NCBI GenBank assembly: GCA_028023455.1
Contig: JAQFVV010006199.1
Span: 746,001-810,000, forward strand
DNA: 64,000 nucleotides
DNA from: Epiperipatus broadwayi
Taxonomy: Eukaryota > Onychophora > Udeonychophora > Euonychophora > Peripatidae
Direction of reading: 5' to 3'
The notes under the pieces were generated by a model. That model was not told where the DNA came from and made no database searches. It saw only the letters and a program-made list of their open reading frames with translations. The position numbers and the translations under genes are program-made. Shown one piece after another: positions 48,139 to 60,663 of this stretch (position 1 is its first letter; each line of letters starts with the position of its first letter).

Positions 48139-49760
48139 TGTGATATAGACAATCATCATTTATTATCACCCTGTAGTCTATAAGTGAATAAATAAATAAA
48201 TAAAACAATTAAAATATATGTATAATTTGAGTAAATCAAGAATGAGTGAACAATTTATTAAAATTAAAAAATATTTTTAAGTTGTATTGAATGATAACAA
48301 AGATTTTATTAAGTTTAAAATAGAGATATTCGTGATCATGAGCCAATGTTTTAAAAAAATGTATTATTGTTGTTACTAGATAACAAAAAAAAAAAAAAGA
48401 ATGCTTAGCAAAAGAATCTTTTTTTTCTTTCAAAATTTGTATTTTATTTTACTTATTTTTAGCAACAGATTCTGGATTTGTGACAAACTTATAATGTACT
48501 GTGAATAGAAATCATGTAGAGATGTAGGGATATTAATTCCCCTCAGTTGATATCTTTATAAATAAATGGAGTGGATAACAACAAATCTTACGATGATTGC
48601 ATGAAGCTTCAAACTTTTAGGTATACTATGGTTTTAGTATCTTTATAAGAATGATTGGATATCATCTAATAATTAAACAGAAATATTAGAGAAGACATCA
48701 CTGGAAAAAGAGGGAATCATAATCTTAAGTTATATGATGAACTTATAACAAACGTCAATAAACAAATATTTTCTAAACTATTTACTCAGATAACTTTCAT
48801 TTATTAATAATAATCAAAGGAGTAGTAGTACACACCAATATATATATCTATCAAAATTCTTCCTTTTAATAATTTTGATTATTGATGAAGTCTATTTATT
48901 ACCATTCAATACACATTTAAATAGTAAAATCAAGTGGGCAAGACTTAATTATTGGCATATTATCTTTAAAAAAAAAACAAATAGAAATTTAAAATGACTA
49001 ATATTTCATAAGATTTGGTTAAATTATAAAATGACTTATTATAAAAACATTACTTGATTTAGGGTATGAGATAGATATATTTAAAATAATGCTAATAATA
49101 TTGAATTTTTTATTGCATGCAAGATTATTTATTTAACCCTTTCATGACTGAATGTTAATGATTTTTTAGTTATAGATCATATTTAACAATTTCAATCTAT
49201 CAGGAAGAAGTTATAAATATACAGTGTATGATATTAGATCACAATTATTGGAATTTACGTGATATTATCTGCTTTAGTCATCTTAATGAGTTAATGTTTA
49301 TCTTAATAAACTTATATGTTGTTATTAATAACCTAAGCATCATTTGATTTACCTATTACACAAATCATTCTACTATATAAAATTATTTTTATTATAAATT
49401 TATTTTTTTATTATTTAATTGTACATCCCATACTATACCTGATTAGTAAGTAAATTTTTATTTATTGAATTTTATTTTCTTTGCCAAGTAAAACACTTAT
49501 CTTTGGATTCATTAGTGCCTTACAAATTCATGAGTCCATTATAATGTAGATCTAAATTATTATAAATCCATTTGTGGATCATCCTTTTCATTTTGATAAC
49601 TTTTTTTTCATTATGTATTTTCTGGTCATCCAAATCTGTGTTTATTTGAAGATCAGGCAGTTTTTTATTCAGTTATTTTCCATTACATTTTTGGCTTGCC
49701 CATATATATATATAGGGCACATGGAAAAAGTGCTTTTCATCTCCATAATTATCCATTACA
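48139..49760 (+). repeat. 3' LTR
   Basis: Starts TGTGATATAGAC and ends TCCATTACA, followed by ATATATATAT. Collinear with the 5' LTR; it carries a segment of about 135 bases missing there (about 48765-48900) and lacks the 5' LTR's 200-base segment. Identity in alignable parts is roughly 80-85% by eye, not computed. Confidence 0.93.
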
Positions 49761-49769
49761 ATATATATA

Positions 49770-51210
49770 TCAAATTGTTAGTTTATACTTTTTTTATGGT
49801 ATTTACTATATTTAAAGCTTTTTAACAATAGGAACTTTATTAATTTTTACTTTTTGTAATGATGTCATCCAGTGTTCTTTATTTATATTATCTCATCTTA
49901 ATTAGTGGGAAATATGTGATCAGCTTTTTTTGTTGTTGTTGTTGAAATTGGCAATTGTTACTGATTATAAAATGATAAATTTTAATAAAATTCCAACTTT
50001 TTAATCTGCTATTCAAATCATTCATCTTGAGATTTTTACATTATTATTTTTTAAGTGCCAATTTTTCACCCTATCTATTCAATAAAATATTGGAATCCCA
50101 TTTACATGGGTCCATTTTTTCTCTCTCTTTTTTTCTTTTTTAGAATGTATATTTAATAACTGAAATGGCAGAAATGGATACTAAGTAAAAAGTTTTTCTA
50201 TAATTTTATTTAGGTGTTTCATTATTTATAGGTATGGTGGAATCTGGGAAAAGGAGAGTGATTCACAAGAAGGGTTCTCCACCATTCTTAACTGACCTCT
50301 TTCTCTACTCTGTGGTCTGCTGCTAAGAAACATTTTTTTAAAGTGGACTTTCAATCTTTTTAATATTTAATCTTAAAAGTTTTCTTTTTTAAAAATAATT
50401 ATTTTTGTTTAATATTGAATTTCCCCCCACTCAACAATTAGAAATTCACTTTTATATTGTAAATTTAAAAGTTATGGTCCTAAATGTATACACATCTATG
50501 TTAGAAATATAGTGCTTTCTCATTTTTTAAAAAAAGAAATCTGAAATGCATATTATTTATTTAAATTTTGATCTGTAATAATGTTATCTAAATTATAAAC
50601 TATCTACAACCATAAGAAATATCAATCTTATAAAATGTACATTTTCAATAAAAGAAAACTTTCCGAATATTTTATTGATTTGGCACTTATAAACTTTGAA
50701 GAAGAAAGTTGGCCCTAAAAATAATAATAATGTCTGTATATATTGGTGTAATTATATATTAGGAATCCAATTTTTTAAATAATCCCTTATAAATGATATC
50801 ATTTTTTAAATTTAAAAAATAACAAGTATTTTATATCTGTTATATTGCTATTTATTAATATTTTAATTTCAGTTCTTTAAAAGTTTTTTTTTTTTTTTGT
50901 ATACATTCTGAAACATTAGAATGGAAAAGTGAAACAGCAGATGACTTTTCTAACTGTTATTATAATTTAAAACAAATATTAAAGTTTAACTAAATTAAGT
51001 GCATATCAGTTTTTTTTTAAAAAACAACTATTTTAAAATAAATATAAAACTACAGAAATATAAAAAACTCATAATGATTTTTAATTTCACGGGAGATAAT
51101 TAATTTTTGGATATGCATAGCATGTTTTGTTATGGTACCATATTCACGATATGCCAGCAAAAAATGAATTAAAATGTTAGAAATTGTGATAATAAATAAA
51201 ATGTTATTGA
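49770..51210. other. Non-coding AT-rich stretch
   Basis: No motif in six frames; T-rich runs. Confidence 0.6.
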
Positions 51211-51212
51211 TC

Positions 51213-51711
51213 CTCTAATTCAGGGGTTCCAAACTTGGGGTCCCTGTACCATCTAAGGGTGCTGGAAGCTTGTCCAGGGGTTATGGGAAATAACTATATT
51301 ATGCTATTAAAAAATAGTTATGTTATCAACATTTCAGGGTTATTCCATGTTGGTGCTGTATATCAGCCACACTAGCAAATTTCAGACTCTTTTCACATGC
51401 AGATGCAGGGAGATTGCATAGACTTTTTTCTTACTGTGATGTTCGATAACTCAAAAAGCCTAGTTAAGATTTATTTGACCAAATAAATCTTTTATGAAAA
51501 CTTGGTTACTGTTGACTTTTCATTGCAATAAACATAGGATACCAGATAATTTATTAAAATCCAAAGGAGTAAGAAAACAAAAAAAGCCTAATAATGCTTT
51601 TATGGAAATAATTACTGTTTATTTTTTATTATAATGAATAGTGGATGCCAAATAATTTACTAAAAGCAAGGGGGTATGATGACCAAAAAGGTTGGAATCC
51701 CTGCTCTAATT
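51213..51711. mobile_element. Non-autonomous hAT element with perfect 8-bp target duplication
   Basis: The element spans 51221-51703 (483 bases). It begins CAGGGGTTCCAAACTT and ends AAGGTTGGAATCCCTG, terminal inverted repeats of about 16 bases of the classic CAGGG hAT type. CTCTAATT stands exactly on both sides (51213-51220 and 51704-51711), the 8-base duplication that hAT transposases make. The interior is AT-rich, with two related segments (AATAATTTA-TAAAA near 51547 and 51650), and has no transposase motif, so it must have been moved by an enzyme encoded elsewhere. Confidence 0.95.
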
Positions 51712-51714
51712 GAT

Positions 51715-52560
51715 GATTTAATGTTTATTGTAATTGGTAGCAAATTTTAAATCAAGTAGACAAGAGAAGAGTATTTAGCTAAATAAAGGTTTCAGTAAAA
51801 ATATTTTTTATTTGTGTGAATAATGTATTGCTTTTTTTTCTTTTCTTTAAATTATAATGCAGTCATTTGTATTACGTAGGTTTTTTGTTTTTTTTCTATT
51901 TTGTTATGCATTTTGGAACTATAAATATTCTAAATCTATTTCTTCATTGAAGTATAGTAATTTTATTTTTCCAAGAACATTTTTTTTCCATCTTATTCCC
52001 GAGCCATCTACTGTAAGTCTCAATAATCATAGGGTACTAGATAGCATAGTGCTATAATATCCACATCTTAAAAATAGTTTCTGGATTTTGTTTATATCAA
52101 AGAGTATTTATAATTTAAAATCAAAACTAATGCACATATGCACATGAATAGTCTGAAATTAAAAAGCGAGTTTTTGCATTTAAGCCAACTCATTTACATA
52201 GTTATATAGGTCTAACGCAAGTACACTTTCTATAATTTTTTTTTACAATGTTTTTTTTTTTATATATCAAATAAAAATTGCCAATAATAGGAAATGCAGT
52301 TAAATTACTTAAACTTTTATGAGTAGAAATATTTTTTTATGTTATCATTAACAATGATAAAAGTTATTTTTTGCACTTTCATTTTTAAATAATTAGAATT
52401 AAATGGGAAAAAATGATATGGAAATTGATAAATATTTATGTAGTTGACAGATTATCTTTAAAAAGCATTATTATAGTTCAAATTTTAAATAAATAAATAA
52501 ACTATATACTTTTTTTAAATAAAAAAAGGCATATTCTAAGTATTATGAAAATATTTTATT
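51715..52560. other. Non-coding AT-rich stretch
   Basis: The open frame at 51857 is Phe-rich low complexity. Nothing recognised. Confidence 0.6.
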
Positions 52561-52740
52561 CCCAATATATATATAATTCTTCGAAAAACAATACAATAAT
52601 TAATACAGTAAATAATATTTTAAAAACAAATATCTACTATAATTTAATAGAAGTAATTTCGACTATCTAAGTAGTCATTATCAACTATATTCAAATTCAG
52701 TTACAAAAAACCATTATAAATTTGAAAACAATTACATCAT

Positions 52741-53260
52741 ACATCAATTTTCCCACAATTCATTAATTTTTATATTAGCAGCTTGTCTATTTATCAAATG
52801 CTGCTTTCTGTTTCTTATTAACATAGCTTCTTTAATTTTATGTTTATTATTATTTCTTTCAATACATAAAATCTTAACTTTATTAAAATCAAAACTATAT
52901 CTACATGTAACATTATGATCAAAGAATATTGAAGGTGATATGTCATCATTTCTAACACTCTCTTGTCTTGATTTTTGCACTCATTTATATAGCAATAAAT
53001 GCTCCTTTGACCTTTTCTCCAATGTACACTGAGATTCACCTATATATGCTTTTCCACAAACACATCACCATTTATATATTGCACAACTTACTACCACTAT
53101 TTTTTGAATTATTTATCAATCTATTTAAATTAGGAATAGTATAAAATGTGACTCTACATATATTTTTATATATTTGCCATATAAATTTCACTTGTTCATT
53201 ACAAATAAATGGTACTGATATTCAAGTATATTTCATTTTATTAATATCTATAGCACTTAA
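52741..53260 (-). pseudogene. Penelope-like element GIY-YIG endonuclease
   Basis: Reading downward on the minus strand: a connector (VPFICNEQVKFIWQIYKNI, IPNLNRLINNSK), then CAIYKW and CVCGKAYIGES (about 53030-53090), which hold the GIY and YIG halves of the nuclease motif and the extra Cys pair found in Penelope-like elements. LEKRSKEH follows with the conserved Arg, then CRYSFDFNKVKIL, ERNNNKHKIKEAMLI and INRQAANIKINELWEN before the stop at 52741-52743. In-frame TGA codons interrupt at two points. This domain nicks target DNA; the RT domain expected upstream is missing, so the copy is 5'-truncated. Confidence 0.88.
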
Positions 53261-53261
53261 C

Positions 53262-53362
53262 ATAATAAACATAAAATTAAAGAAGCTATGTTAATAAGAA
53301 ACGGAAAGCAATATTTGATAAATAGACAAGCTGCTAATATAAAAATTAATGATTTGTGGGAA
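53262..53362 (+). pseudogene. Second Penelope-like endonuclease end, plus strand
   Basis: Reads KIKEAMLIRNGKQYLINRQAANIKINDLWEN with stop, the same C-terminus as the minus-strand copy, differing at a few residues. Too short to do anything; part of the inverted arm. Confidence 0.85.
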
Positions 53363-53559
53363 AATTGATGTATGATGTAATTGTTTTCGTATTTATAACG
53401 GTTTTTTGTAACTGAATTTGAATATAGTTGATAATGACTACTTAGATAGTCAAAAGTACTTTTATTAAATTATAGTAAATATTTGTTTTTAAAATATTAT
53501 TTACTGTATTAATTATTGTATTGTTTTTCGAAAAATTATATATATTTGTTTATAGTTGG

Positions 53560-55390
53560 AATACAGACATTGATTACTAATTTATATATATATGCACATA
53601 AACATCATTATTATTTTTTAAATGCCTATTTTCCATCTAAAAGTTTGTAAGTAAAATTGTTGCTAGATGCATAAGTATGATTTCCAGTTTTTAATCCTAA
53701 ATCCTCACTGATGAAGATAAAATAAGAACTATATTGACAATGTTGATAATATGACATTTTTATATCTAATGCCCATTGACTCTTAGGTTCTAGAATAGTG
53801 TAAAGAGAACATCTCTTGGAAACGCATGAGTAAGCTGATAAAAGTTGTGTAATGTTGTTGATAATTTCTTTTTTATGTTAGAAGATTTGATGGTTATATG
53901 CAGCTCTTTATAATTTTTTGTTTGTCATACTTAATTCAAATTTTATCAGCATCAAAATCTAAACTTCTCATTAAATTTTTAAAGAAATGTCTTCAAATTT
54001 TTTATTATATAAAACTTACATCAATTTTAATTAAAAATAATTTTATTTGATATACTTTGTGCTTAATAAGATGTTTGTAAAATTTTTCTTTGTTATGGGT
54101 TATCGATTTACAATAAGGCCCACTGCTTGAAAAAAGACTGCCCATGCTTACAATAGAAAAAATATATAAACTTCCATACTAAATTTCTTTAGCAGGTCTG
54201 AGTGATTTTAATATAGCATTGATGAAAATATTTTTCTTTTCATTTTCAGAATTAATCTTTTTAAATAAAAAAATTAATATATTTAAAGATTTGTTTTAGC
54301 AAATAATATAAATAAGTGCCAGCCCTGTTTAACTTGCATATTACAGAATTAATATTTCTTTTTTTAAAAAGATAGTTGTTCAGACAATAAACAAAATTTA
54401 TATTCCCATTCTCAAGGAATTTCCTTTTTTTTTCTTTCTAAATTTACTAATTACATTTTTTATTAATTAGATGAAACACTAAATGTTAATATTTTTACAA
54501 AACATCTTGTGTAATAATTATTGTCAAAAAAGTTTTATTAGTATTATCAGTGACTGATTTTACCTTTGGAGGATCCCTAGAAATACTATTTGGGGCCTCA
54601 TCTAAAAATACAAAAGGCAAGTAAACATTTATAACTCAAAATTTTTTTTTTAGCCAATCTTGTACTTTTTCTTTACATATTATTTTTTTTAAATATTTCT
54701 TAAAATAGTGTTGGTGTGGAAATGAATAAATATGTATATATGATTTTTTACACTTTAAATATCAATAAGAAAAATATAGTAATAATAAATGAGATTATAA
54801 TAAACAATTATATATATTTATTGAATAAATGAAATACCTAATATATTTTTTATGGCAGATCTTTTCAGGTTTCAATAATTTTACATAATTCAATAATTAA
54901 ATCATGTATTCAGTAAATATTATTTAAGTGGCTCTGATTAAGGGTATTTCTCTGATAATTTTTTGTGCACTTAAATTTTTTTTTATCTTAATTTTTTTTC
55001 TGAGCAGCATTCTGTGGAGTCATCACCTTTTTTATAGTTATCTTTACAGAAGTCTAAATAAAAACCTTGCATGCTTAATATGTGTATTTTATAACATCTT
55101 ATAAATAATTTTTTATAGTTTTTAGCAAAAAAATAAAAACATGGCAGTCAAAGTCATAGTTTTTTTTTATGTACATTTTATTACAATATGTTAGTATTTT
55201 TTATTTTATTGAAAAATATAAAAGACTTTTATAATAATTTAATAGATGGAATTAATCCTTTAATTGAGCTTTTTTTTAAAAAAAGCATTTTTTCGTTATG
55301 AATATGTTTAGTAATAAAAAAAAAAGGTTTTTAAGTAATAATTTTTATTACAATAAATTTTGCATATGTATGTTGATAAGCTTTACAAAG
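53560..55390. other. Non-coding AT-rich stretch
   Basis: Less AT-rich islets near 54100-54170 and 54550-54610, without motif. No gene seen. Confidence 0.55.
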
Positions 55391-55392
55391 TG

Positions 55393-55462
55393 TATAATTA
55401 TTCTTTCTTCAGTCTTTTTTTTTCCATTATAATTATTCTTTCTTCAGTCTTTTTGTTTTCCA
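55393..55462. repeat. Two-copy tandem duplication, period 35
   Basis: TATAATTATTCTTTCTTCAG begins both units, which differ by one T/G position. Confidence 0.93.
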
Positions 55463-55489
55463 TTTAGCTTAATGTATTTTTGGTGCTGT

Positions 55490-55601
55490 GCATATTTACT
55501 ATTTTATCATATATATATAGGTCATATGATATGTGACTTGGTAATGCATATTTACTATTTTATCATATATATATAGGTCATATGATATGTGACTTGGTAA
55601 T
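55490..55601. repeat. Perfect two-copy tandem duplication, period 56
   Basis: Units 55490-55545 and 55546-55601 are identical base for base, each starting GCATATTTACTATTTTATC. Confidence 0.97.
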
Positions 55602-55764
55602 CTATTATAATTTTGGCTATTGAAGCTTTGGCTATATTAAATTCCTAAGGCTATTAATATATGGAGTATCTGAATTTAGTTCAGGTCCACATAGCTATTT
55701 TAGTTGGAGAACTGAATTTGAAGTCATTAGATATCAGAAAGTTTCAGATCTTCTTAATATTTAA

Positions 55765-55882
55765 GTATTAGATAAATGCTTGGATAGAGTTAATATTTTT
55801 GAATCTGGTTTCCTAGCTCCTCACTGAAGAGAGTCATAGCTCAAAACCGGTCTTGAGATTGGGACAATCGTATTAGATAAAT
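55765..55882 (+). other. Short insertion-like unit flanked by 13-base direct repeats
   Basis: GTATTAGATAAAT occurs at 55765-55777 and 55870-55882, bracketing 92 bases of higher GC. Inside, CTGAAGA (55824-55830), a GAG/CTC mini-stem and AAAA (55843-55846) resemble a decayed hammerhead ribozyme core (CUGANGA ... GAAA), but with only three stem pairs and one core base changed. A small retroposed fragment is the simplest reading. Confidence 0.4.
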
Positions 55883-55899
55883 ATTTGAATGCTTTCTCT

Positions 55900-56550
55900 T
55901 ATAGCATTTATCATATAAAAAAATAAAATAAGGTTGTTTAGAAATATTGGCATGCTCTTTATTATATATATAACAAAAGGATATTGAAATCTATTTATTA
56001 TGAATCTACAATGAAGTAGCCAAAATTAGTTATAAAATTTAAGGCACAAAAAGGAAAGACATATTTGGTCATAAACTATATATTTTTTGTTTTGAAATTT
56101 ATAATTAGAAAACAATAAATAACCTGAAGGAAGCCAAAACTGATTACTAGAAGTTTTTGATTTTATATCTCAGCAGATAATGGTCTCTGGATAGATTGCC
56201 AGTTTCACTTGTCATGCTTAATCTAAAATGAAAAACAACCAACAATTAGTATATATATATATAAATAGAAAAAGAATAAATACTACTTTTGCAAAGTACT
56301 TAAAAATCTAGAACACAATATACCATAAAAATATTTTTCTTATGGTTTGCCTATTTTTCTGGTATGTGACAAATGTTCAAAAACAGACTTTCCCTTACTA
56401 TAAAGGTTTCTTTTTAATAGTGGAATAATATGACTTGTCAAAACTATTTATAGTTTATTTACGGCATAAGATTGAGTAGACCAGCTCTTTCTCTTTTGAA
56501 ATTGCATTTTCCAATAACCACAATTTAATAACATAAGAAGTATATAAATA
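55900..56550. other. Non-coding AT-rich stretch
   Basis: Nothing recognised apart from proximity to the piggyBac relic; the element's 3' end may lie here, but I could not identify TTAA-flanked ends. Confidence 0.5.
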
Positions 56551-56559
56551 TTTTTATTA

Positions 56560-57960
56560 AATTTACAAAATTAAAAGCATTGTGGTAAATTTTAAAACAC
56601 TGGTCAACACAAAGGCAATTTCTGCCGTAATTATCCCAGTTTCTTGACTGAATTTTCTTTCAAAGAACTGGTGTTGTTATGTATATCATTTTTTTATAAC
56701 ATGGGAAATAAAATTAGTTCTTTCAATATTGGAGGCAGTAATAGGATTAGTATAATTTTATATTATTTTTTCAGTAATTTGCAATTTGAACTCTAAAATT
56801 TCAATGTTACTACCATATTGTTTGTTATATAAAATCCTGCATTCCATAGAACTTGATCTATGAAAATTTCTAAATATTCTGGTAGGAGGAATTTTGATGG
56901 CAGTGATCAGTTCCACACAAAGTATTATTATAATCAAATGTTATAGTGTTTTTTTATACTTTTACCCCCATCTTTCCAAATTTTGTAGAAATGTCATGTA
57001 TGGTAATTATTAAACAGGATTTTTTGTTCTTCTATCTCAAGACCATTATTTTTCCATGCTGAAAAGTCTGGATAGTGCTTTTGTCAGTTTATCCTTTTTG
57101 AACTCTTCTGACAGACTATTTCTTCTTTTATTGGCATTGTCATACACATCTCTTTTTTATAAGAATAAGACTGGGTGATATGTATTGTTTCTGCCATGAT
57201 ATAGTACTCTTTGCCCAAATATATCATTTATCAAATTAAGGATACATGCTAATAAATGAAATGGTATATTTATACTGTTGCTCCTCCAGTATACAAAAGA
57301 AAATTACAAATATAACCAGTTGCTGCCCACAATGACAACATTTTTTATTCCAAACCAACCCTCTTCTTAGAATTATATGTTCTTTATATCAGAGATTCTC
57401 TGCAGAACATCAAGCTTTTATACAGACTAAGATTGTATAAAGTACTGCATTTCTTTCTCAATTACTCTATGACTTAATAGAACTTATAAAGTTTTGGATT
57501 TAGATAATCATCACTTAAGAATTTTTCATTATCAATAAAATGTAAATATTTCATGAGCAAGATGTACCTAGTAATTGTCATGAATTGGGGAAAAATGAGT
57601 CCATGGAGAATCTTTCTTGTTGACAAAGACCATAACTGATGTGGCATTTTGATGATGTAACATTATTAATAATAATAAAAATCTGCCCCAGCTTCTGCTG
57701 TTGCATTGAAAATTTTATTATGTCTATGTTTTTATTATGGTACTATTCAACATATAATTTTTTTGTATGACACTCTTTTAGAGAAATGCATCATCAAAAA
57801 ATATTTTGAAGAATTGTAAAGATTTAGCATTTGGACTTACACTGAAAGTTGTTTGATTTCTCACTGATATGAAACCTTAGAAGCAGTAGAGAGATTTTTC
57901 ATACCTAGTTTCTCTTATAAACAATACTATCCTAATACTTAAACACTCATCTTTTCTGCT
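56560..57960 (-). pseudogene. piggyBac-type transposase pseudogene
   Basis: No long open frame survives, but the minus strand reads the family blocks in order: SVSPNAKSLQFFKIFFDD (about 57800-57860), YLHFIDNEKF (57514-57545, family LHFxDNE), SLMFCRESL with RTYNSKKRVGLE (57355-57420, family DESLxxFKGR...YxPxKRxxFG), GYICNFLLYTG, YKKEMCMT, DYNNTLCGTDHCHQ (about 56895-56940, family YNxxMGGVDxxDQ) and a Cys-rich end LCVDQCFKIYH (about 56585-56620, family LCxxxCFxxYH). Of the Asp triad, the first is replaced (Tyr at that point) and the third is kept in GTD. Active relatives cut and paste DNA at TTAA sites. Confidence 0.88.
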
Positions 57961-57989
57961 ACTTTGCTTCTTATCCATGCTTGAAAATC

Positions 57990-60560
57990 CTATCTTATCA
58001 AATCTTTCCATATTACCCATGCCAATGGAATTATTATTGGACTCTGCATTAGAATAATAATGTTGAGAATAGGTCTAGTTATTTTAATAGAATATATTGT
58101 TCCTAACAGACATAAAACGAATATTTAGTAACACAATAACTAATATAAATATAATTAAAATATGAATGTTTTGAAATATTTTTCAATTTATGAAATAGAA
58201 AACCTATCTAAATTATGAATAGCAAAATATCTTAACATACTAAACTATATATACATCTACATCGTAAATAGTTAAATAATTGAAATTTTCAAATTTTGAA
58301 ATATTTATACTACTGAAATAAATATTTTTCATGCAAAATAAAAGGGGAAAAATGAAGATTGGTACTAAATTAAGGATAGATACATAATTGGAATTCTAAT
58401 ACTTTGAAATATTTGTACTTATGAAATAAATAATTGATATTTATGTAATACAAAATATATTATCTAAATTGTAAGATACAATAATATTTCAAAATATGGG
58501 GGGGGGGGCTATTAAAAATATTTGACAAAAAATGTCAATCACAATTGTAAAATCTTTAATATTCTTTATAAAATAACAATAAAAATATTTATTATCCAAG
58601 AACAAAATAAAATAAAAGTTTTTTAATAAAGAAACTTTTGAAAGGCAGACAGACTTGTCTTTTCTGAAGCTGAGAAGAAAATAGAGAATTTTTTCTAATT
58701 TTCACACATGCTAATTAGAAAAAGCATGTAAATCAAGATATCTCTGATTGCAACTGTTACTTGTAGAAAATTACTGAAATAAAATGTATTATAAATTCAA
58801 GATTTAGGCTAGATATTAGGAAGAAAAAATAGCAAAGTTTTATTGGACACAAACTATGAATAGCTGATAGTGTCCAATTGTACCACTATGAGACACATCG
58901 ACTGTATTTAAAAAATGTTGAATATGTATATTTTAAAGTATTATATATTTTAAATTTATACAGAAGTCAATTATTGTTATGCAAAACTTTTTAATTATGA
59001 AAAAATATAAAAATTATCACTATGATATTAGTTACTTGATAAAATATTAGTTTGTAAAAGAAATAAGCCAAAATGTGTATAAATTGCTCTAATTCAGATA
59101 TGATCTTATTTTAATTTTCTTTTTTAATAATAATGTTATTAAAATAAATATTTGAAAACAAATTATATAATAAATAATATTTATTTTGTTAGGAAAAAAG
59201 TGTTCTTCTATCTGGGTACTGGTTTCTGATGAATGTTTGAAAGATTCCATCTTTCTATAATAATAAAAAATATTATGGTATTTTTATATCTTTTTTAGTT
59301 CCATAATTTGAATTTTAAAACATTGAAAATATTTATATATTTTTATTTGTATTTATATATATATATTATTAGCTTTATTGTTTTTTTTTTTTTATATGTT
59401 AATTTGTTGGAGCATTTAATATTTATTTTTTATGATGTATTAAGTTATTATTTAATTCGCATTTTCAATAAATGCATAAAAAATTCAAAGTGGCATTGCT
59501 CAGGGAAAAAAAAAATAATTTAAAGAAAATTAAAATATGTTTTTAAAAATTAAGGATTTCTTTAATAATGTGGAGCCCAAGATGTCTGTCTCGTTTTTGT
59601 GAAAGTCCACTACTGAACATTGTCAAACATTATTATCATTATATTCCTATTTATTTAATATAGAGTAGTCTTAGTAATTAGTAATAATAAGTTCTGAACA
59701 CCTAAGAAATAAAATGTCATTGCCTTCTAAACCATGAGTTTGAAAGACTTGAATGAAATATATTATCTACTACAAACTGCTGAAGAAATCAGGAACAATA
59801 AGTGTTATAAAGAAAAAACTTGATTTAAAAATTATCAAGTGAATAGACTTGAAAAGTATATATTAAATTTAAAAGCTTTGCTAAAACCCTATGAAGGACA
59901 CTACTAACAAGTATAAACTATATGTAAGAATTCAAAATTTATACAGTGTTTAGGCTTACTCTGTAAATATTGTATTTTTGATTTTTTTAAAAATTATCTT
60001 CCATTTTAAAATCTGATGTTTATCATTCTCTAATGCTCTTTATAAAATGCTCATTGATTTTACTTTGAATCTTTGTGTACCACATCTCTCACAACCACTT
60101 TATTTTCAATTAAGAGTATTAATATATATTGTTAAACTATTACTTTTTAATAAATAATTTATTGGGCAATTTGATGTGTATATAGGCATTTTACTAATTT
60201 ATCTATATCTGTAACTTATCTATATCTGTAAGATCATTTTTATTATTTCAAAAATGTTTGCATAAACTACATTTTAATTTCAATTTTGAAATTGGTGTAT
60301 AGCACACATATATCTTGTTATGGCCAGAGTGCAACAAAAATTTAATAGCTTATTTAGCTATATTTGTTTTTCTCATAAATTGTAGGATAGTGTGATGTAT
60401 GTATGTAGTTCTTTTATTTACTAATATTATACATGTATATGGTTTTTTTAAAATTGTATTTGTTATATTATTAATTGTTAAATAATATTAAATTTTTATT
60501 AAATTAAAATTCTATATCAAATTATAAGCTTTATTCTCTAAAAATACATTCTATATTACA
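57990..60560. other. Non-coding AT-rich stretch
   Basis: Holds an 11-base G run (58498-58508) and a 16-base tandem duplication (60199-60230). No motif-bearing frame. Confidence 0.6.
58498..58508. repeat. G homopolymer, 11 bases
   Basis: Eleven consecutive G in strongly AT-rich surroundings. Confidence 0.97.
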
Positions 60561-60567
60561 TTTTACA

Positions 60568-60571
<4 letters not shown>

Positions 60572-60661
<90 letters not shown>
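60572..60661. repeat. (AT)n microsatellite
   Basis: About 90 bases of alternating AT. Confidence 0.98.

Positions 60662-60663
<2 letters not shown>

Larger units (their letters stand above)
39925..49760 (+). mobile_element. Ty3/gypsy LTR retrotransposon, structurally entire, decayed
   Basis: Two long terminal repeats (39925-41654, 48139-49760) bracket a 6.5-kb interior holding, in order, primer-binding site, leader, gag, protease, reverse transcriptase, RNase H, integrase and integrase tail, which is the Ty3/gypsy order. LTRs start TGTGATAT and end CA; the bases ATAT stand on both outer flanks, compatible with a 4-base target duplication. The LTRs have diverged by many substitutions and large indels, so insertion is old. 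Every protein region is broken by stops or frameshifts. No envelope-like frame is seen after integrase. No clean polypurine tract is visible before the 3' LTR. Confidence 0.95.
52566..53545. mobile_element. Penelope-like element tails in inverted (head-to-head) arrangement
   Basis: Two arms of about 284 bases, 52566-52850 and 53262-53545, are inverse copies with only scattered mismatches (roughly 95% alike by eye). Each carries the last codons of the GIY-YIG endonuclease and the 3' untranslated tail, pointing outward. The space between holds the rest of the endonuclease of the minus-strand copy. Penelope-like elements are known for partial copies joined in direct or inverse orientation, which this matches. 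Similarity between arms is much higher than in the older elements nearby. Confidence 0.85.

Noticed and set aside
53700-53730. Hammerhead-like CTGATGA downstream of the Penelope-like arm
   Set aside because: No stem II can form and no GAAA follows at the right place.
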